Source of the DNA: UBA3910 sp002391465
GTDB lineage: Bacteria; Bacillota; Limnochordia; Darwinibacteriales; Darwinibacteriaceae
DNA: 64,000 bases
Direction of reading: 5' to 3'
Assembly (NCBI GenBank): GCA_030054835.1
Contig: JASGVS010000028.1
Span: forward strand, 1 to 64,000
The notes beneath the pieces were generated by a model. It did no database searches. It was not told where the DNA came from and was given only the letters and a program-made list of their open reading frames with translations. The translations under genes were made by a program, and so were the position numbers. This document shows positions 8,180 through 16,029 of this stretch, piece by piece; position 1 is the stretch's first letter, and each line of letters begins with the position of its first letter.

Positions 8180-8595
8180 AACGGCGCCCCTTCAATGGCG
8201 TAGATGTCGTTAATGGGAACTACAACACCGCTTTCCAGTGTTAAGCAGTTTTTGTAGGCATCGAACTTCTTTACTTTTCCCGTTTCAGTTACGTAGATTC
8301 CCCCTGGCTTGTGGTCATCGGGGAGGAAATAGGTGATGGACACAGTCCATCCCTCCTTAAGGTTTTCAGCGAGCAAGAGCAGCCTGGCGTTAAGCCGGGC
8401 TTTTTCATCTTCTGTGAGGATCGCCTTATCTTCCGTAACTCTGGCCGTCTCTTCCATCAGCTCGGAGTGGCCTGCTAGAGCAGCAAAGGGCGAAAACTGG
8501 GCAGCCCGATCAAGGCGGGACATGGGGGGCCTTGTCTTGGAACGGTGGCGGGGTAGGTGAATAATGTCCTCGTAATGTTTGTAATCGTTATTCAT
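8176..8595 (-). CDS. YolD-like protein
   Basis: A 139-residue YolD-like family protein. The N-terminal part has P-P-M-S-R-L-D-R-A-A-Q-F-S-P-F-A-A-L-x-G typical of the family, a helical middle, and a C-terminal Sm-like beta domain (V-S-I-T-Y-F, G-K-V-K-K-F-D, I-N-D-I-Y-A-I). YolD proteins accompany UvrX/UmuC-type polymerases in Bacillota and are thought to act as UmuD-like partners in translesion synthesis; direct evidence is thin. Its ATG overlaps the stop codon of the polymerase gene in an ATGA (8592-8595), so the two are translationally coupled. Confidence 0.85.
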   Translation of the reverse strand: MNNDYKHYEDIIHLPRHRSKTRPPMSRLDRAAQFSPFAALAGHSELMEETARVTEDKAILTEDEKARLNARLLLLAENLKEGWTVSITYFLPDDHKPGGIYVTETGKVKKFDAYKNCLTLESGVVVPINDIYAIEGAPF

Positions 8596-10112
8596 GCCTT
8601 ATGCCCCCCAATCCGTTTGTTCTGATCCTTGGTAGTTGCCCCTTTCAACAGGTTCATGCCTTTGAGGATGGCGTTCTTTCCGTACTTCTTTTGGATTTTA
8701 AGCAACGCCTCCTGGGCCTGCCTTTCCTTCTCTAGAACGTCTTCCCTTGCTTCCGCAACCTGTCCTTCATCTGCAAACAAACTGAGCTGTTCCCAATTAT
8801 TACTTTCACCCAAGTCACTCTCACTCTGCACATTGTTGGCAGTGACATTGATCTTGCGCACCAAAAGATTCTCGTTTGTAATGCGTTCATAGAGGCCAAC
8901 CATGGCATCGGTGATTAGTTTGCTGGAGGATGTTGCCATGGGCAGCTTGGCGCTGCCGTGGGCGTGCTTGGGTATTGTCCTGCCGTAGGCATCGGTTGTG
9001 ATGGGGCCATGGTAGTTTTTTCTCAGTTCTGGATCTAGCAGGCTCTCCCGATCGTAATTGACCGTAAGTACTACTTGATCCGTGACCAGGCCCTTATCAA
9101 CCAAATCAAGGACTAAAAGATCGGTCATCTCCCGCACCACCAGTCTCGCCTCTTCGTAGCTGTAGGGGCGGGGTAACGTCTGGCCCGACCCGATGCTTTT
9201 ACTCTGGGGTTTGTAGGCTTTAATATCTGCGATGGTCACAGGTTCCCAGCCCCAGGCGTGGTCAATGAGGAGTTCAGCGTTGACACCGAACAGGCGGTAG
9301 AGAAGATCTTCGTTGTGATATTCATCAGCCTTGCCTAGAGAGCAGCGGGCTATATCACCCATTGTGAAGAGACCTTCGGCCTCCAGTTTGGAGGCGTAGC
9401 CCCTGCCTACCCGCCAAAAGTCAGTGAGGGGGCGGTGGCTCCACAGCTGCTTTCTGTAACTCATTTCATCTAGTTCAGCAACGCGTACTCCGTCCTCATC
9501 TGGCTTACTTCTCTTGGCCACAATATCCATGGCCACTTTAGCCAAGTAGAGATTCGTACCAATACCGGCAGTGGCTGTGATCCCCGTTGTTTTCAGCACA
9601 TCACGGATTATGGTCATGGCCAGATCATGGGCGGTCATGCGGTAAGTCTTCAGGTAAGAGGTGACATCCATGAACACTTCGTCGATGGAATAAACGTGCA
9701 TATCTTCGGGCGCAATGTATTTTAAATAAACCTGGTAGATCCGGGCGCTGTAATCCAAATAGTGAGCCATCCTGGGGGGAACTATCAGGTAATCGATTGC
9801 ATAGTCAGGATTGGCCTGCAGCACTGTATCGTCCCAAGAGCTTTTGGTCAGGACCGGAACCCGTGCTTTTCTGCGCCTTTCAGCGTTTGCTTCCTTAACT
9901 TTCTGCACCACTTGGAAAAGTCTGGGACGACCGGGTATTCCGTGCTGGCGCAGGGGAGGGGAGACCGCCAAGCAGATCGTTTTTTGACTGCGAGACTGAT
10001 CCGCCACAACCAAATTGGTGGTAAGGGGATTAAGTCCCCGTTCTACGCATTCCACCGAGGCATAAAAGGACTTAAGATCAAGTGCGATATAAGTGCGGTT
10101 GGTTTGGTCCAC
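8592..10112 (-). CDS. Y-family DNA polymerase (UvrX/UmuC-like)
   Basis: A translesion polymerase of the UvrX/YqjW subgroup, about 506 residues. Catalytic motif D-L-K-S-F-Y-A-S-V-E (first metal Asp) is near residue 10-20 and Y-S-I-D-E-V-F-M-D (Asp-Glu) near 145. The helix-hairpin-helix region W-R-V-G-R-G-Y-A-S-K-L follows, then a little-finger domain. A QLSLF-like motif (E-Q-L-S-L-F) near the C-terminus fits a beta-clamp binding peptide. The frame extends to GTG 10121, but that codon abuts the AGGGGG site; GTG 10112 with eight bases of spacing is preferred. A TATAAT -10 lies at 10133-10138 on the minus strand. I found no clear LexA box. Confidence 0.9.
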   Translation of the reverse strand: MDQTNRTYIALDLKSFYASVECVERGLNPLTTNLVVADQSRSQKTICLAVSPPLRQHGIPGRPRLFQVVQKVKEANAERRRKARVPVLTKSSWDDTVLQANPDYAIDYLIVPPRMAHYLDYSARIYQVYLKYIAPEDMHVYSIDEVFMDVTSYLKTYRMTAHDLAMTIIRDVLKTTGITATAGIGTNLYLAKVAMDIVAKRSKPDEDGVRVAELDEMSYRKQLWSHRPLTDFWRVGRGYASKLEAEGLFTMGDIARCSLGKADEYHNEDLLYRLFGVNAELLIDHAWGWEPVTIADIKAYKPQSKSIGSGQTLPRPYSYEEARLVVREMTDLLVLDLVDKGLVTDQVVLTVNYDRESLLDPELRKNYHGPITTDAYGRTIPKHAHGSAKLPMATSSSKLITDAMVGLYERITNENLLVRKINVTANNVQSESDLGESNNWEQLSLFADEGQVAEAREDVLEKERQAQEALLKIQKKYGKNAILKGMNLLKGATTKDQNKRIGGHKA

Positions 10113-10167
10113 GGCGTCCACCCCCTAAGGTTATTATAAACGAAAACGCAGGGAGATGAAAATGTAA

Positions 10168-10190
10168 GGGGGGTGGCTTAGCCACTCCCC
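10168..10190 (-). terminator. Hairpin terminator after the ArsR-type gene
   Basis: GGGGAGTGGC (from 10190 down) pairs with GCCACCCCCC with one mismatch around a 3-nt loop and begins at the stop codon. The following minus-strand bases TTACATTTTC are only moderately T-rich, so termination strength is uncertain. Confidence 0.55.
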
Positions 10191-10786
10191 TATTCATGCC
10201 ATTCGCCTTTGGTGAAACTGGGATCGAGCATATCGCTTATGCCCGCTAAGAGCATAATGATGCCCTGAACCCGGTGGGGCTGAACGATATACGTTCCCCT
10301 TGTTTCACTGTTGGGGTCTTCCACAATCAGATCCGCCGCGATAAGGGGTTTTAGGTGGTGGTAGACCTGCCCGGTGGAGTTGTAGTCCCCTTCTTCCACC
10401 AATTGGGCAACTGTCATGGGTTTTCTCAGAATCTGCAGCAGCATGTTGAGGCGGTCGTTGTTGCCAATAGATGTGAGTACCTTTTCTGCCATACGGTTTT
10501 CAATCAGCTTGAGCAGATCGTCTGCGTTCACTTGATGCCTGATCCAAGTCGACTGGCGCCCGCCCGAGGCGTAAACCCCCAGGTAGGTGATGGCCCCATT
10601 CTGATTCTTTTCTTCGCATGTGTCCTCCAGCTGACTTAAAATCTGCTGGATATGGGGATCAGGATGCATGTCAGGTATCTTTTGAATGAGGGTCCTTGGA
10701 TCTTCCTCTTTTGGCCGGAGCATTTCCTTGATTTCCCTCAGTTCCTCCCTCAGCTGATCAATCTCCTGTCCGTAGTCCCTCGTCAT
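10190..10786 (-). CDS. ArsR-type winged-helix transcriptional regulator
   Basis: A 198-residue regulator. The N-terminus is a charged helix (residues 5-30, probable coiled coil), a linker follows, and a winged helix-turn-helix lies at about 105-175: N-D-R-L-N-M-L-L-Q-I-L, M-T-V-A-Q-L-V-E-E-G, then recognition helix S-T-G-Q-V-Y-H-H-L-K-P-L. The Q-V-Y-H-H-L-K-P-L pattern is typical of ArsR-like repressors. I see no metal-binding Cys pair, so the signal is probably not a metal. ATG with GGAGG site. It is transcribed divergently from the P-loop gene at 10992, and a palindrome in the shared intergenic region (10850-10873) is a likely operator. Confidence 0.8.
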   Translation of the reverse strand: MTRDYGQEIDQLREELREIKEMLRPKEEDPRTLIQKIPDMHPDPHIQQILSQLEDTCEEKNQNGAITYLGVYASGGRQSTWIRHQVNADDLLKLIENRMAEKVLTSIGNNDRLNMLLQILRKPMTVAQLVEEGDYNSTGQVYHHLKPLIAADLIVEDPNSETRGTYIVQPHRVQGIIMLLAGISDMLDPSFTKGEWHE

Positions 10787-10849
10787 TCTCGCGTACCTCC
10801 TTCGGCCAATATTGAATTACGCAATTACATAATAGCATAGGGGATGCAA

Positions 10850-10873
10850 TTACGTCAATACGGAATGACGTAA
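10850..10873. promoter_or_regulatory. Palindromic operator candidate between divergent genes
   Basis: TTACGTCA (10850-10857) and TGACGTAA (10866-10873) form a perfect 8-bp inverted repeat with an 8-nt spacer. Related AATTACG half-sites occur at 10815-10822 and 10848-10854. The site is 64 bp upstream of the ArsR-type start and about 119 bp upstream of the divergent gene at 10992, a suitable place for the regulator to control both. Confidence 0.6.
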
Positions 10874-10991
10874 ATTATATAGGGATTCACAGCCCAGATT
10901 TCGCATATTGCGCACACCGTAAAGGGTTTGGCAGCTTTGAGTCGAAGTAGGCGGCAAAATAGTTTTGGGCCCAGAAGAAGGGGAGAGCGCT

Positions 10992-11555
10992 ATGGAGCGA
11001 TCGGTGTACATCATCTCAGGCCCAGCTGGGGTGGGAAAATCCACTACCGCGGGCGAACTTGTGCAGCAGTTTGACAAAAGCGCCCTCATTTCCGGTGATG
11101 ACATCAGTCATATCCCCGTCAATGGGCGCGGTAAACCCTGGCTCTGCCAGGAGACTCTTCAGTTAACTTGGAGCAACATTTTGAGCCTGACACGCAACCT
11201 CCTTGGCTTTGGTTACGACGTAGTAATTGATTACGTGACCCTTCCCGCCCAGGCCGCTTGGTTGGCTGAGAACTTAAGGGATCTCAATGTTAAGGTGTTT
11301 TACGTTGTCCTTATGGTAGGAGAAGCAGAGATTGTCAGACGCGATCAAGGCAGACACCCTGACGCAAGAATGGGAGCAAGGAGCGTGGAGCTGCTGCGAG
11401 AGTTTAAGGAAGTGCTTCAGGGCGACGAGCATATTTTCAACACGGAAAGCTATGGTGTGGGGCAGCTGCCTGAGGTGATCGGCGAGATCCTGAGCAGTCC
11501 CAGATTCCTCTTTTCCAGGTCAGGATGGATGGAAGGTGAAAACCAACAACACTAG
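10992..11555 (+). CDS. P-loop NTPase, putative nucleotide/small-molecule kinase
   Basis: An AAA_33/zeta-toxin-like small kinase fold of about 187 residues. The Walker A motif G-P-A-G-V-G-K-S-T is at residues 10-18, followed by a conserved S-G-D-D region (~35) that would be the catalytic acidic site, and V-V-I-D-Y-V-T as Walker B-like strand. R-R-D and H-P-D-A-R-M-G resemble a lid. The substrate cannot be read from the sequence. The frame runs back to 10965, but ATG 10992 follows AAGGGGAG and directly precedes the first beta strand. The divergent ArsR-type gene suggests regulated expression. Confidence 0.7.
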   Translation: MERSVYIISGPAGVGKSTTAGELVQQFDKSALISGDDISHIPVNGRGKPWLCQETLQLTWSNILSLTRNLLGFGYDVVIDYVTLPAQAAWLAENLRDLNVKVFYVVLMVGEAEIVRRDQGRHPDARMGARSVELLREFKEVLQGDEHIFNTESYGVGQLPEVIGEILSSPRFLFSRSGWMEGENQQH

Positions 11556-11907
11556 TTTCCTACGGGAGCAGTACAAATTCTCGTTGATCTCAGCCATTAC
11601 CCTGCATAAACTAGTCCTTTACTTGGTCTCACTGCTTGCCCTTGCAATCATAGGCTCCTTTGCCGTGGGGGTATACCAATCCCTGCAGGGGGCAGTCCTG
11701 GTGGTTATCCTGTATTTGGCCTTAGGAAAGCTGCTCAAGGATACCCGGCGCTGCCGGGAGCAGATGAACAGGCTGAAGGAGGCGTACAGCTGGGAGTTCT
11801 CGGACGAAGAGGACGCAGCGACCCTGACTTGTTTTTTGGCCGGCGGACATGTTCCGCATTTTCTAAACCCAGTACAGCAACCATCAGTTGATTCAACTAT
11901 AGGTTGA
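11536..11907 (+). CDS. Small membrane protein, unknown
   Basis: A 123-residue protein with two membrane segments at about residues 24-46 and 50-68, a short cytoplasmic helix rich in Arg/Lys (70-85) and an acidic patch S-D-E-E-D-A-A. I do not recognise it. It starts with GTG at 11536, 20 bases inside the upstream gene, with GGATGG as a weak ribosome binding site, so translational coupling is likely. Its stop codon lies inside the inverted repeat at 11891-11909. Overlap with a neighbour and lack of a known family keep confidence moderate. Confidence 0.5.
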   Translation: MKTNNTSFLREQYKFSLISAITLHKLVLYLVSLLALAIIGSFAVGVYQSLQGAVLVVILYLALGKLLKDTRRCREQMNRLKEAYSWEFSDEEDAATLTCFLAGGHVPHFLNPVQQPSVDSTIG

Positions 11908-11909
11908 AT
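11891..11909. promoter_or_regulatory. Inverted repeat, candidate operator of the XRE gene
   Basis: ATTCAAC (11891-11897) and GTTGAAT (11903-11909) form a perfect 7-bp dyad around TATAG. It lies about 100 bp upstream of the XRE-family regulator start at 12008 and could be its autoregulatory site. No T-run follows, so it is not a terminator. Confidence 0.4.
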
Positions 11910-12007
11910 TGAGTGTAGGAAAATAATGTAAAACTAAACCATCGGTACATGGTCACTTAGCTTAGAATGGCCCATAATCAAGTCAAAAAGACATGGGAGG
12001 GAACGAC

Positions 12008-13180
12008 ATGTACAACATTTACGGGTTTGGTCGGCGGGTCGCGGCACTGAGGAAAAACGCTGGGCTGACCCAGGAGGATCTGGCAGAGAAACTAAACATT
12101 ACTGCTCAGGCTGTGTCCAAATGGGAGAATGAAGTGAGTTTCCCTGAGATCACCATTTTACCCAGGTTGGCTCAGGTCTTGGGGACATCAATTGAAGAAC
12201 TCTTCGGCCGGGAACAGCGGGAGCCCAATGGGGAAGGGGAGTTCTCTTTTCCCGAATTTGACGAGCATAAGCTGAAGTTGGTGCACACTTTCGGTAACGT
12301 CGGCTGCTACTCGGACAAAGAGGTGGAAGTGAGCACGGGCGATACGGTGATCTTCAAGGATGGGAGTTCAGCTAACCTCTCCGGTTTGGAAATTGTGAAC
12401 AAAGGCCTTGGTGATATCCGCTTTGCCTTCGCCGAGGAACGGTACATCCCGCCGGCGGTGAACCATAGCCTGACGGAACTACAGGAGACTTTCGAGGGAA
12501 TTAAGTCATTGGAGCTTGTTGTAGCCCATGCCGAGTTCTCGGTGACCAGATCACCTGATAACAAGACACGGGTTTCTGCCCAGGGAACGCCTCTCTTTTT
12601 GAACAACTTAGTGATCAACCAAGAGCAGGACAGACTGCGGGTCAAATACCGCAGGGACAGCATTGGTGTATCAAACGGCACCCACAATTACGTGGAAATA
12701 GCCTTTGGCTCCGATCGGGGCGAGGATTTGACCCTGATGGTGAACGGTTCCAGCAGCGCCGAAGTGGAGATCCCCTTTAAAAAGGCAACGGTGAGCGTGA
12801 ATGGTTCGGGTAGTGCCGAATTGGCTGACCTTGACGTCCTAACGGGCAGCGTGAACGGCAGTGGGGATTTGACCTGTGAAGCGGTTGGCCAGGTGAATGT
12901 GACCGTGAATGGCTCCGGCGATGTTGATATCGACCAAGTCAGCGGGGATATCAAGGCTCAGATTAACGGTTCGGGCAGCATCGATTTTGGCCGCGGCGAA
13001 GTGGACAGTCTGCAGATTGTAGTTGCCGGTTCTGGTGATGTTGATGCGGAAGGCGTTACTGCCAGGACCGCCTCACTTAGGGCAATTGGCTCCGGGGATG
13101 TGGTTGTGGGCCGTGTGATCGAAGAGTCGCTGGAAAAACACAGCCGCCATGCCACAATCAGCGTCTTAAAGCGCGGCTAG
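12008..13180 (+). CDS. XRE helix-turn-helix regulator fused to GIN-type beta-helix
   Basis: About 390 residues. Residues 1-60 are an XRE/Cro-C1 HTH (R-K-N-A-G-L-T-Q-E-D-L-A-E-K-L, A-Q-A-V-S-K-W-E-N). The rest resembles the GIN/DUF2807 or DUF4097 repeat proteins: a region of mixed strands to ~235, then at least seven V-N-G-S-G-(S/D) repeats about 16-22 residues apart, expected to stack as a right-handed beta-helix. There is no signal peptide or membrane segment, so unlike typical GIN adhesin-like proteins this one stays in the cytoplasm as a DNA-binding protein. ATG 12008 follows GGGAGGG; the ATG at 11993 overlaps that site and is rejected. The role is unknown; the beta-helix may sense a ligand or mediate assembly. 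Confidence 0.8.
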   Translation: MYNIYGFGRRVAALRKNAGLTQEDLAEKLNITAQAVSKWENEVSFPEITILPRLAQVLGTSIEELFGREQREPNGEGEFSFPEFDEHKLKLVHTFGNVGCYSDKEVEVSTGDTVIFKDGSSANLSGLEIVNKGLGDIRFAFAEERYIPPAVNHSLTELQETFEGIKSLELVVAHAEFSVTRSPDNKTRVSAQGTPLFLNNLVINQEQDRLRVKYRRDSIGVSNGTHNYVEIAFGSDRGEDLTLMVNGSSSAEVEIPFKKATVSVNGSGSAELADLDVLTGSVNGSGDLTCEAVGQVNVTVNGSGDVDIDQVSGDIKAQINGSGSIDFGRGEVDSLQIVVAGSGDVDAEGVTARTASLRAIGSGDVVVGRVIEESLEKHSRHATISVLKRG

Positions 13181-13212
13181 CCAAAACTTACCAACTCCTA
13201 AACGCGTTCTAT

Positions 13213-13239
13213 GCAGCCCCTTCTAGGCTAAGGGGCTGC
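13213..13239 (+). terminator. Hairpin terminator after the XRE-GIN gene
   Basis: A perfect 10-bp stem, GCAGCCCCTT (13213-13222) with AAGGGGCTGC (13230-13239), and a 7-nt loop. The downstream bases are C/T mixed, not a clean T-run. Confidence 0.65.
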
Positions 13240-13336
13240 GCTCTCCTACTTTTCCGACCTCAGCCCGATTCGCTTTGTTGGCAATGCTGCTACTATGGGA
13301 TTTGAGAAGGAATGAACGGAAGGTTGGTGCTTCGAG

Positions 13337-14176
13337 ATGGAAATCCGTTTCTGCAATGGCCCAGATAGGGTTTACCAGGAAAAACTAAATGCCCTTTTGC
13401 AAGAAATCTTTTTTGACTTTCAGTTTTGGTACGACCTAGATCTCTGGGATCAAAACTACGAGAGTTACTCCATAATGGTAGGGGACGAAATCGTCTCCAA
13501 CATCTGTGTTTACAAAGCAAAAGTGTTGTTTAGGGGACAGCCTTACACTGCCCTTTCGGTAGGGGCAGTGGCAACGCGGGAGGATTACAGGGGTAAGGGG
13601 CTTGCCCGGAAATTGATGGAACACATCATTGAAAAGTATCCGGATACCCCTATGTACTTATGCGCAAATGATGGAGTTTTAGGTTTTTACCCCAGGTTTG
13701 GTTTTAAGCGTGTGTATGAGAAGCAGCCTGTCGTTCACTGCAGAGTGAATAACAGCGTGTCCCCGCTCAAACTGACCCATTCTGACCCAAAGGTCTGGCA
13801 CTATGTGTATAATCGGATCAACTTTTCTAAGGAACTGGACTGCCTAAACACGGCCTGTATAAATATCTTTCACATTTACCAGGGCTACTTGAACAACAGT
13901 CTCTATGAGATTCCAGAGCTTGAGACAATGGTAATTGCTGATCAGGAAGGTCCCGTTTTAAGCATTAGGGGAGTTTTCTCCCTCAGGCCCATAAACTTTG
14001 CCCAACTGCTCCCCCATTTGCCCTTTTCAGGTGTGGAAAACATTGAATTGGGCTTTATGCCCTACTGGCCCGATTTGGAGTATGAAATGGAAGAAAGGGA
14101 GACCGATCCCTGGTTTGTAAGGGGAGTAAAGTGTGATTTGGGTGACATAAAATTCCCTGAGCTGTCAATAACCTAA
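13337..14176 (+). CDS. GNAT-family N-acetyltransferase (Eis-like layout)
   Basis: A 279-residue acetyltransferase. The acetyl-CoA binding motif A reads Y-R-G-K-G-L-A-R-K-L-M-E near residue 85, preceded by the strand S-V-G-A-V-A-T and followed by the G-F-Y-P-R-F-G-F motif B region. The length and a second C-terminal domain resemble the Eis-like branch, but the substrate is not determined. It lies 43 bp upstream of a pair of ABC exporter genes in the same direction, and the three may form one operon. Cytoplasmic. Confidence 0.82.
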   Translation: MEIRFCNGPDRVYQEKLNALLQEIFFDFQFWYDLDLWDQNYESYSIMVGDEIVSNICVYKAKVLFRGQPYTALSVGAVATREDYRGKGLARKLMEHIIEKYPDTPMYLCANDGVLGFYPRFGFKRVYEKQPVVHCRVNNSVSPLKLTHSDPKVWHYVYNRINFSKELDCLNTACINIFHIYQGYLNNSLYEIPELETMVIADQEGPVLSIRGVFSLRPINFAQLLPHLPFSGVENIELGFMPYWPDLEYEMEERETDPWFVRGVKCDLGDIKFPELSIT

Positions 14177-14219
14177 GCCATAAGCTGGGGAATGGTTTTG
14201 TACGGGAGGAACCTGTGAC

Positions 14220-16028
14220 ATGAAAAACGTTGGCACGATACTTGACACTTACCGATACTTGCTGCGGATACTTTCCAAAAACGCGCCCGTCGTTGTTGTG
14301 CTCGTCTTTGCAGCGTCAGTTGCCCTGGGTCTGCTGCAGCCCTTTGGCGTCTTTGTCAACAGCAGGCTGTTTAACCTCAGTTTAGCCGCGGCACAGGGAG
14401 AGGTGGGCCTCGCTGCTCTGACCCCTTATTTTCTCCTGTTTGTAGCTGCCTCCCTTGCGCCCAATCTACTCCACCTGTTTGTCTACGGCTACGCCGAGCC
14501 TAGGTGTCTTTTGGTGCTGCGCTCGGCCTTTCGGGGTGAGATGCTGCAGAAGTTAAAGAGGATGAAATACGAGCACTTGGAAAGCGAAGCTTCCATGGAG
14601 ATTATTGATAAGGCCTACACCCGGGCCGAAAACTCGGCCCGGCATCTTTTTCCCATGTACATATTCTTTTTCGTCTCTTCCGTAGTAGGTTCCCTCGGCT
14701 CCTTAGCTATCCTCATCTCCATCAAATGGTGGCTGGTCATTCCTGTCCTTCTGCCCTTTATTGTGGAGACTATTTTGGCCTCGAGGCAGACCTACAACAT
14801 TTACGAGGAGATGGAGACCTATTGGAAACGGGAGAGGGAGTATCAAATCCTGCAGAACATGCTGCAGGAGAGGGATTATCTTAGGGAAAACACCCTGAAC
14901 CAGGCTTCAGACTACCTTGTGGATACTTACAAACACCGCCTCAATGCGCGCAACAGAACATACGAGGGTTTTTTCCTGAAGAACCTGCGCAAGGTATTTT
15001 TATCCAATAACATTTCCCGTTTTGCGGTGTTAGGCAACGCTTTACTCCTGCTCCTTCTTTACCTGAGGGGAGAAGTAAGTATCGGGCTCTTCATCTCCGC
15101 ATCCCTCATGGTCTTTTCCAGTCTTTACGATCAGCTGGGCGGATCCGTGTTTATCTTTAAATGGGGCCATTACCACGCCAACTTTTTTAATTTCTACAGG
15201 CTTTACTTTGAACTGTCGGAAGATGCTGAGCCCGAAGTGTCTACTATGCCCGACGCATTTGACATTGAGTTTAGAAACGTGTGGTTCAGATACCCTGGCA
15301 CCGATCGGGATATTCTCAAGGGGATCAGCTTTGTGATTGGCGAGGGAGAAAAGATCTCCCTGGTGGGTGAGAACGGGGAAGGCAAAAGCACTATTGTCAA
15401 GCTCCTCTTAGGCCTTTTCCTACCTGACCAAGGGGAGATCTTGCTTGGTGGTAGGCCCCTGGCCAGTTTCGGTCTGGCCGAGAGGACGAGGATTTTCGGC
15501 ACCGTCTTCCAAGACTTCAGCCGCTTCAATCTGACGTTGGAAGAAAACGTTGTGATCGGGAATTTAGAGGAGAAGGATGACAGCCATCGGTTTTGGCGCG
15601 CAGTAAAAAAGGCTGGGCTGGAGGGTGTAGTTGAGAAACTGCCCAGCCAAGAACGGTCGCTCCTAGGCAAGCAGTTTGAGTCTGGCACCGACCTATCAGG
15701 TGGGGAGTGGCAGCGCGTGACCATGGCCCGGGCCCTCTTTGGTGACCGGCCCATCCTTATCCTCGATGAACCCACCAGTCAGCTCGATCCCATGGCTGAA
15801 AGCGCCCTTTACCGGGAATTTGCGGAGATAACCAACGGCAAGACTTCGCTCTTTATTACCCACCGCCTGGGCTCTACTGCGGTTACCGATCGGATCATCG
15901 TCATTTCCGATGGCTCGGTAGTGGAAGAAGGTACGCACCTGCAGCTGCTGCAGGCAGGCGGGCTTTACGCTGAGATGTTTGAGGCTCAGAAGAGCTGGTA
16001 TGACCGCAGTGCAAGGGAGGTGGGCTGA
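14220..16028 (+). CDS. ABC exporter half-transporter, subunit 1
   Basis: A 602-residue fusion of a six-helix exporter membrane domain (about 20-320) and an ATPase domain (~345-590). Walker A is G-E-N-G-E-G-K-S-T, the signature is L-S-G-G-E-W-Q-R-V, Walker B I-L-I-L-D-E-P-T-S, D-loop Q-L-D-P and H-loop F-I-T-H-R. All catalytic elements are present. It is followed one base later by a second half-transporter, so the two should form a heterodimer that exports a drug, lipid or peptide; the cargo is not evident. ATG follows GGGAGG. Confidence 0.88.
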   Translation: MKNVGTILDTYRYLLRILSKNAPVVVVLVFAASVALGLLQPFGVFVNSRLFNLSLAAAQGEVGLAALTPYFLLFVAASLAPNLLHLFVYGYAEPRCLLVLRSAFRGEMLQKLKRMKYEHLESEASMEIIDKAYTRAENSARHLFPMYIFFFVSSVVGSLGSLAILISIKWWLVIPVLLPFIVETILASRQTYNIYEEMETYWKREREYQILQNMLQERDYLRENTLNQASDYLVDTYKHRLNARNRTYEGFFLKNLRKVFLSNNISRFAVLGNALLLLLLYLRGEVSIGLFISASLMVFSSLYDQLGGSVFIFKWGHYHANFFNFYRLYFELSEDAEPEVSTMPDAFDIEFRNVWFRYPGTDRDILKGISFVIGEGEKISLVGENGEGKSTIVKLLLGLFLPDQGEILLGGRPLASFGLAERTRIFGTVFQDFSRFNLTLEENVVIGNLEEKDDSHRFWRAVKKAGLEGVVEKLPSQERSLLGKQFESGTDLSGGEWQRVTMARALFGDRPILILDEPTSQLDPMAESALYREFAEITNGKTSLFITHRLGSTAVTDRIIVISDGSVVEEGTHLQLLQAGGLYAEMFEAQKSWYDRSAREVG

Positions 16029-16029
16029 G

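Noticed and set aside
8176..10112. Prophage remnant because of the UvrX-like polymerase
   Set aside because: UvrX-type genes occur in phages, but no integrase, structural or phage regulatory genes are near, and flanking genes are ordinary chromosomal ones.
10133..10161. LexA operator upstream of the Y-family polymerase
   Set aside because: No CGAAC-N4-GTTCG-like dyad is present; only a TATAAT -10 could be supported.
15203..15775. 190-codon open frame antisense to the ABC exporter gene
   Set aside because: It mirrors the codon pattern of the exporter on the other strand, with no ribosome site, promoter or recognisable protein features.
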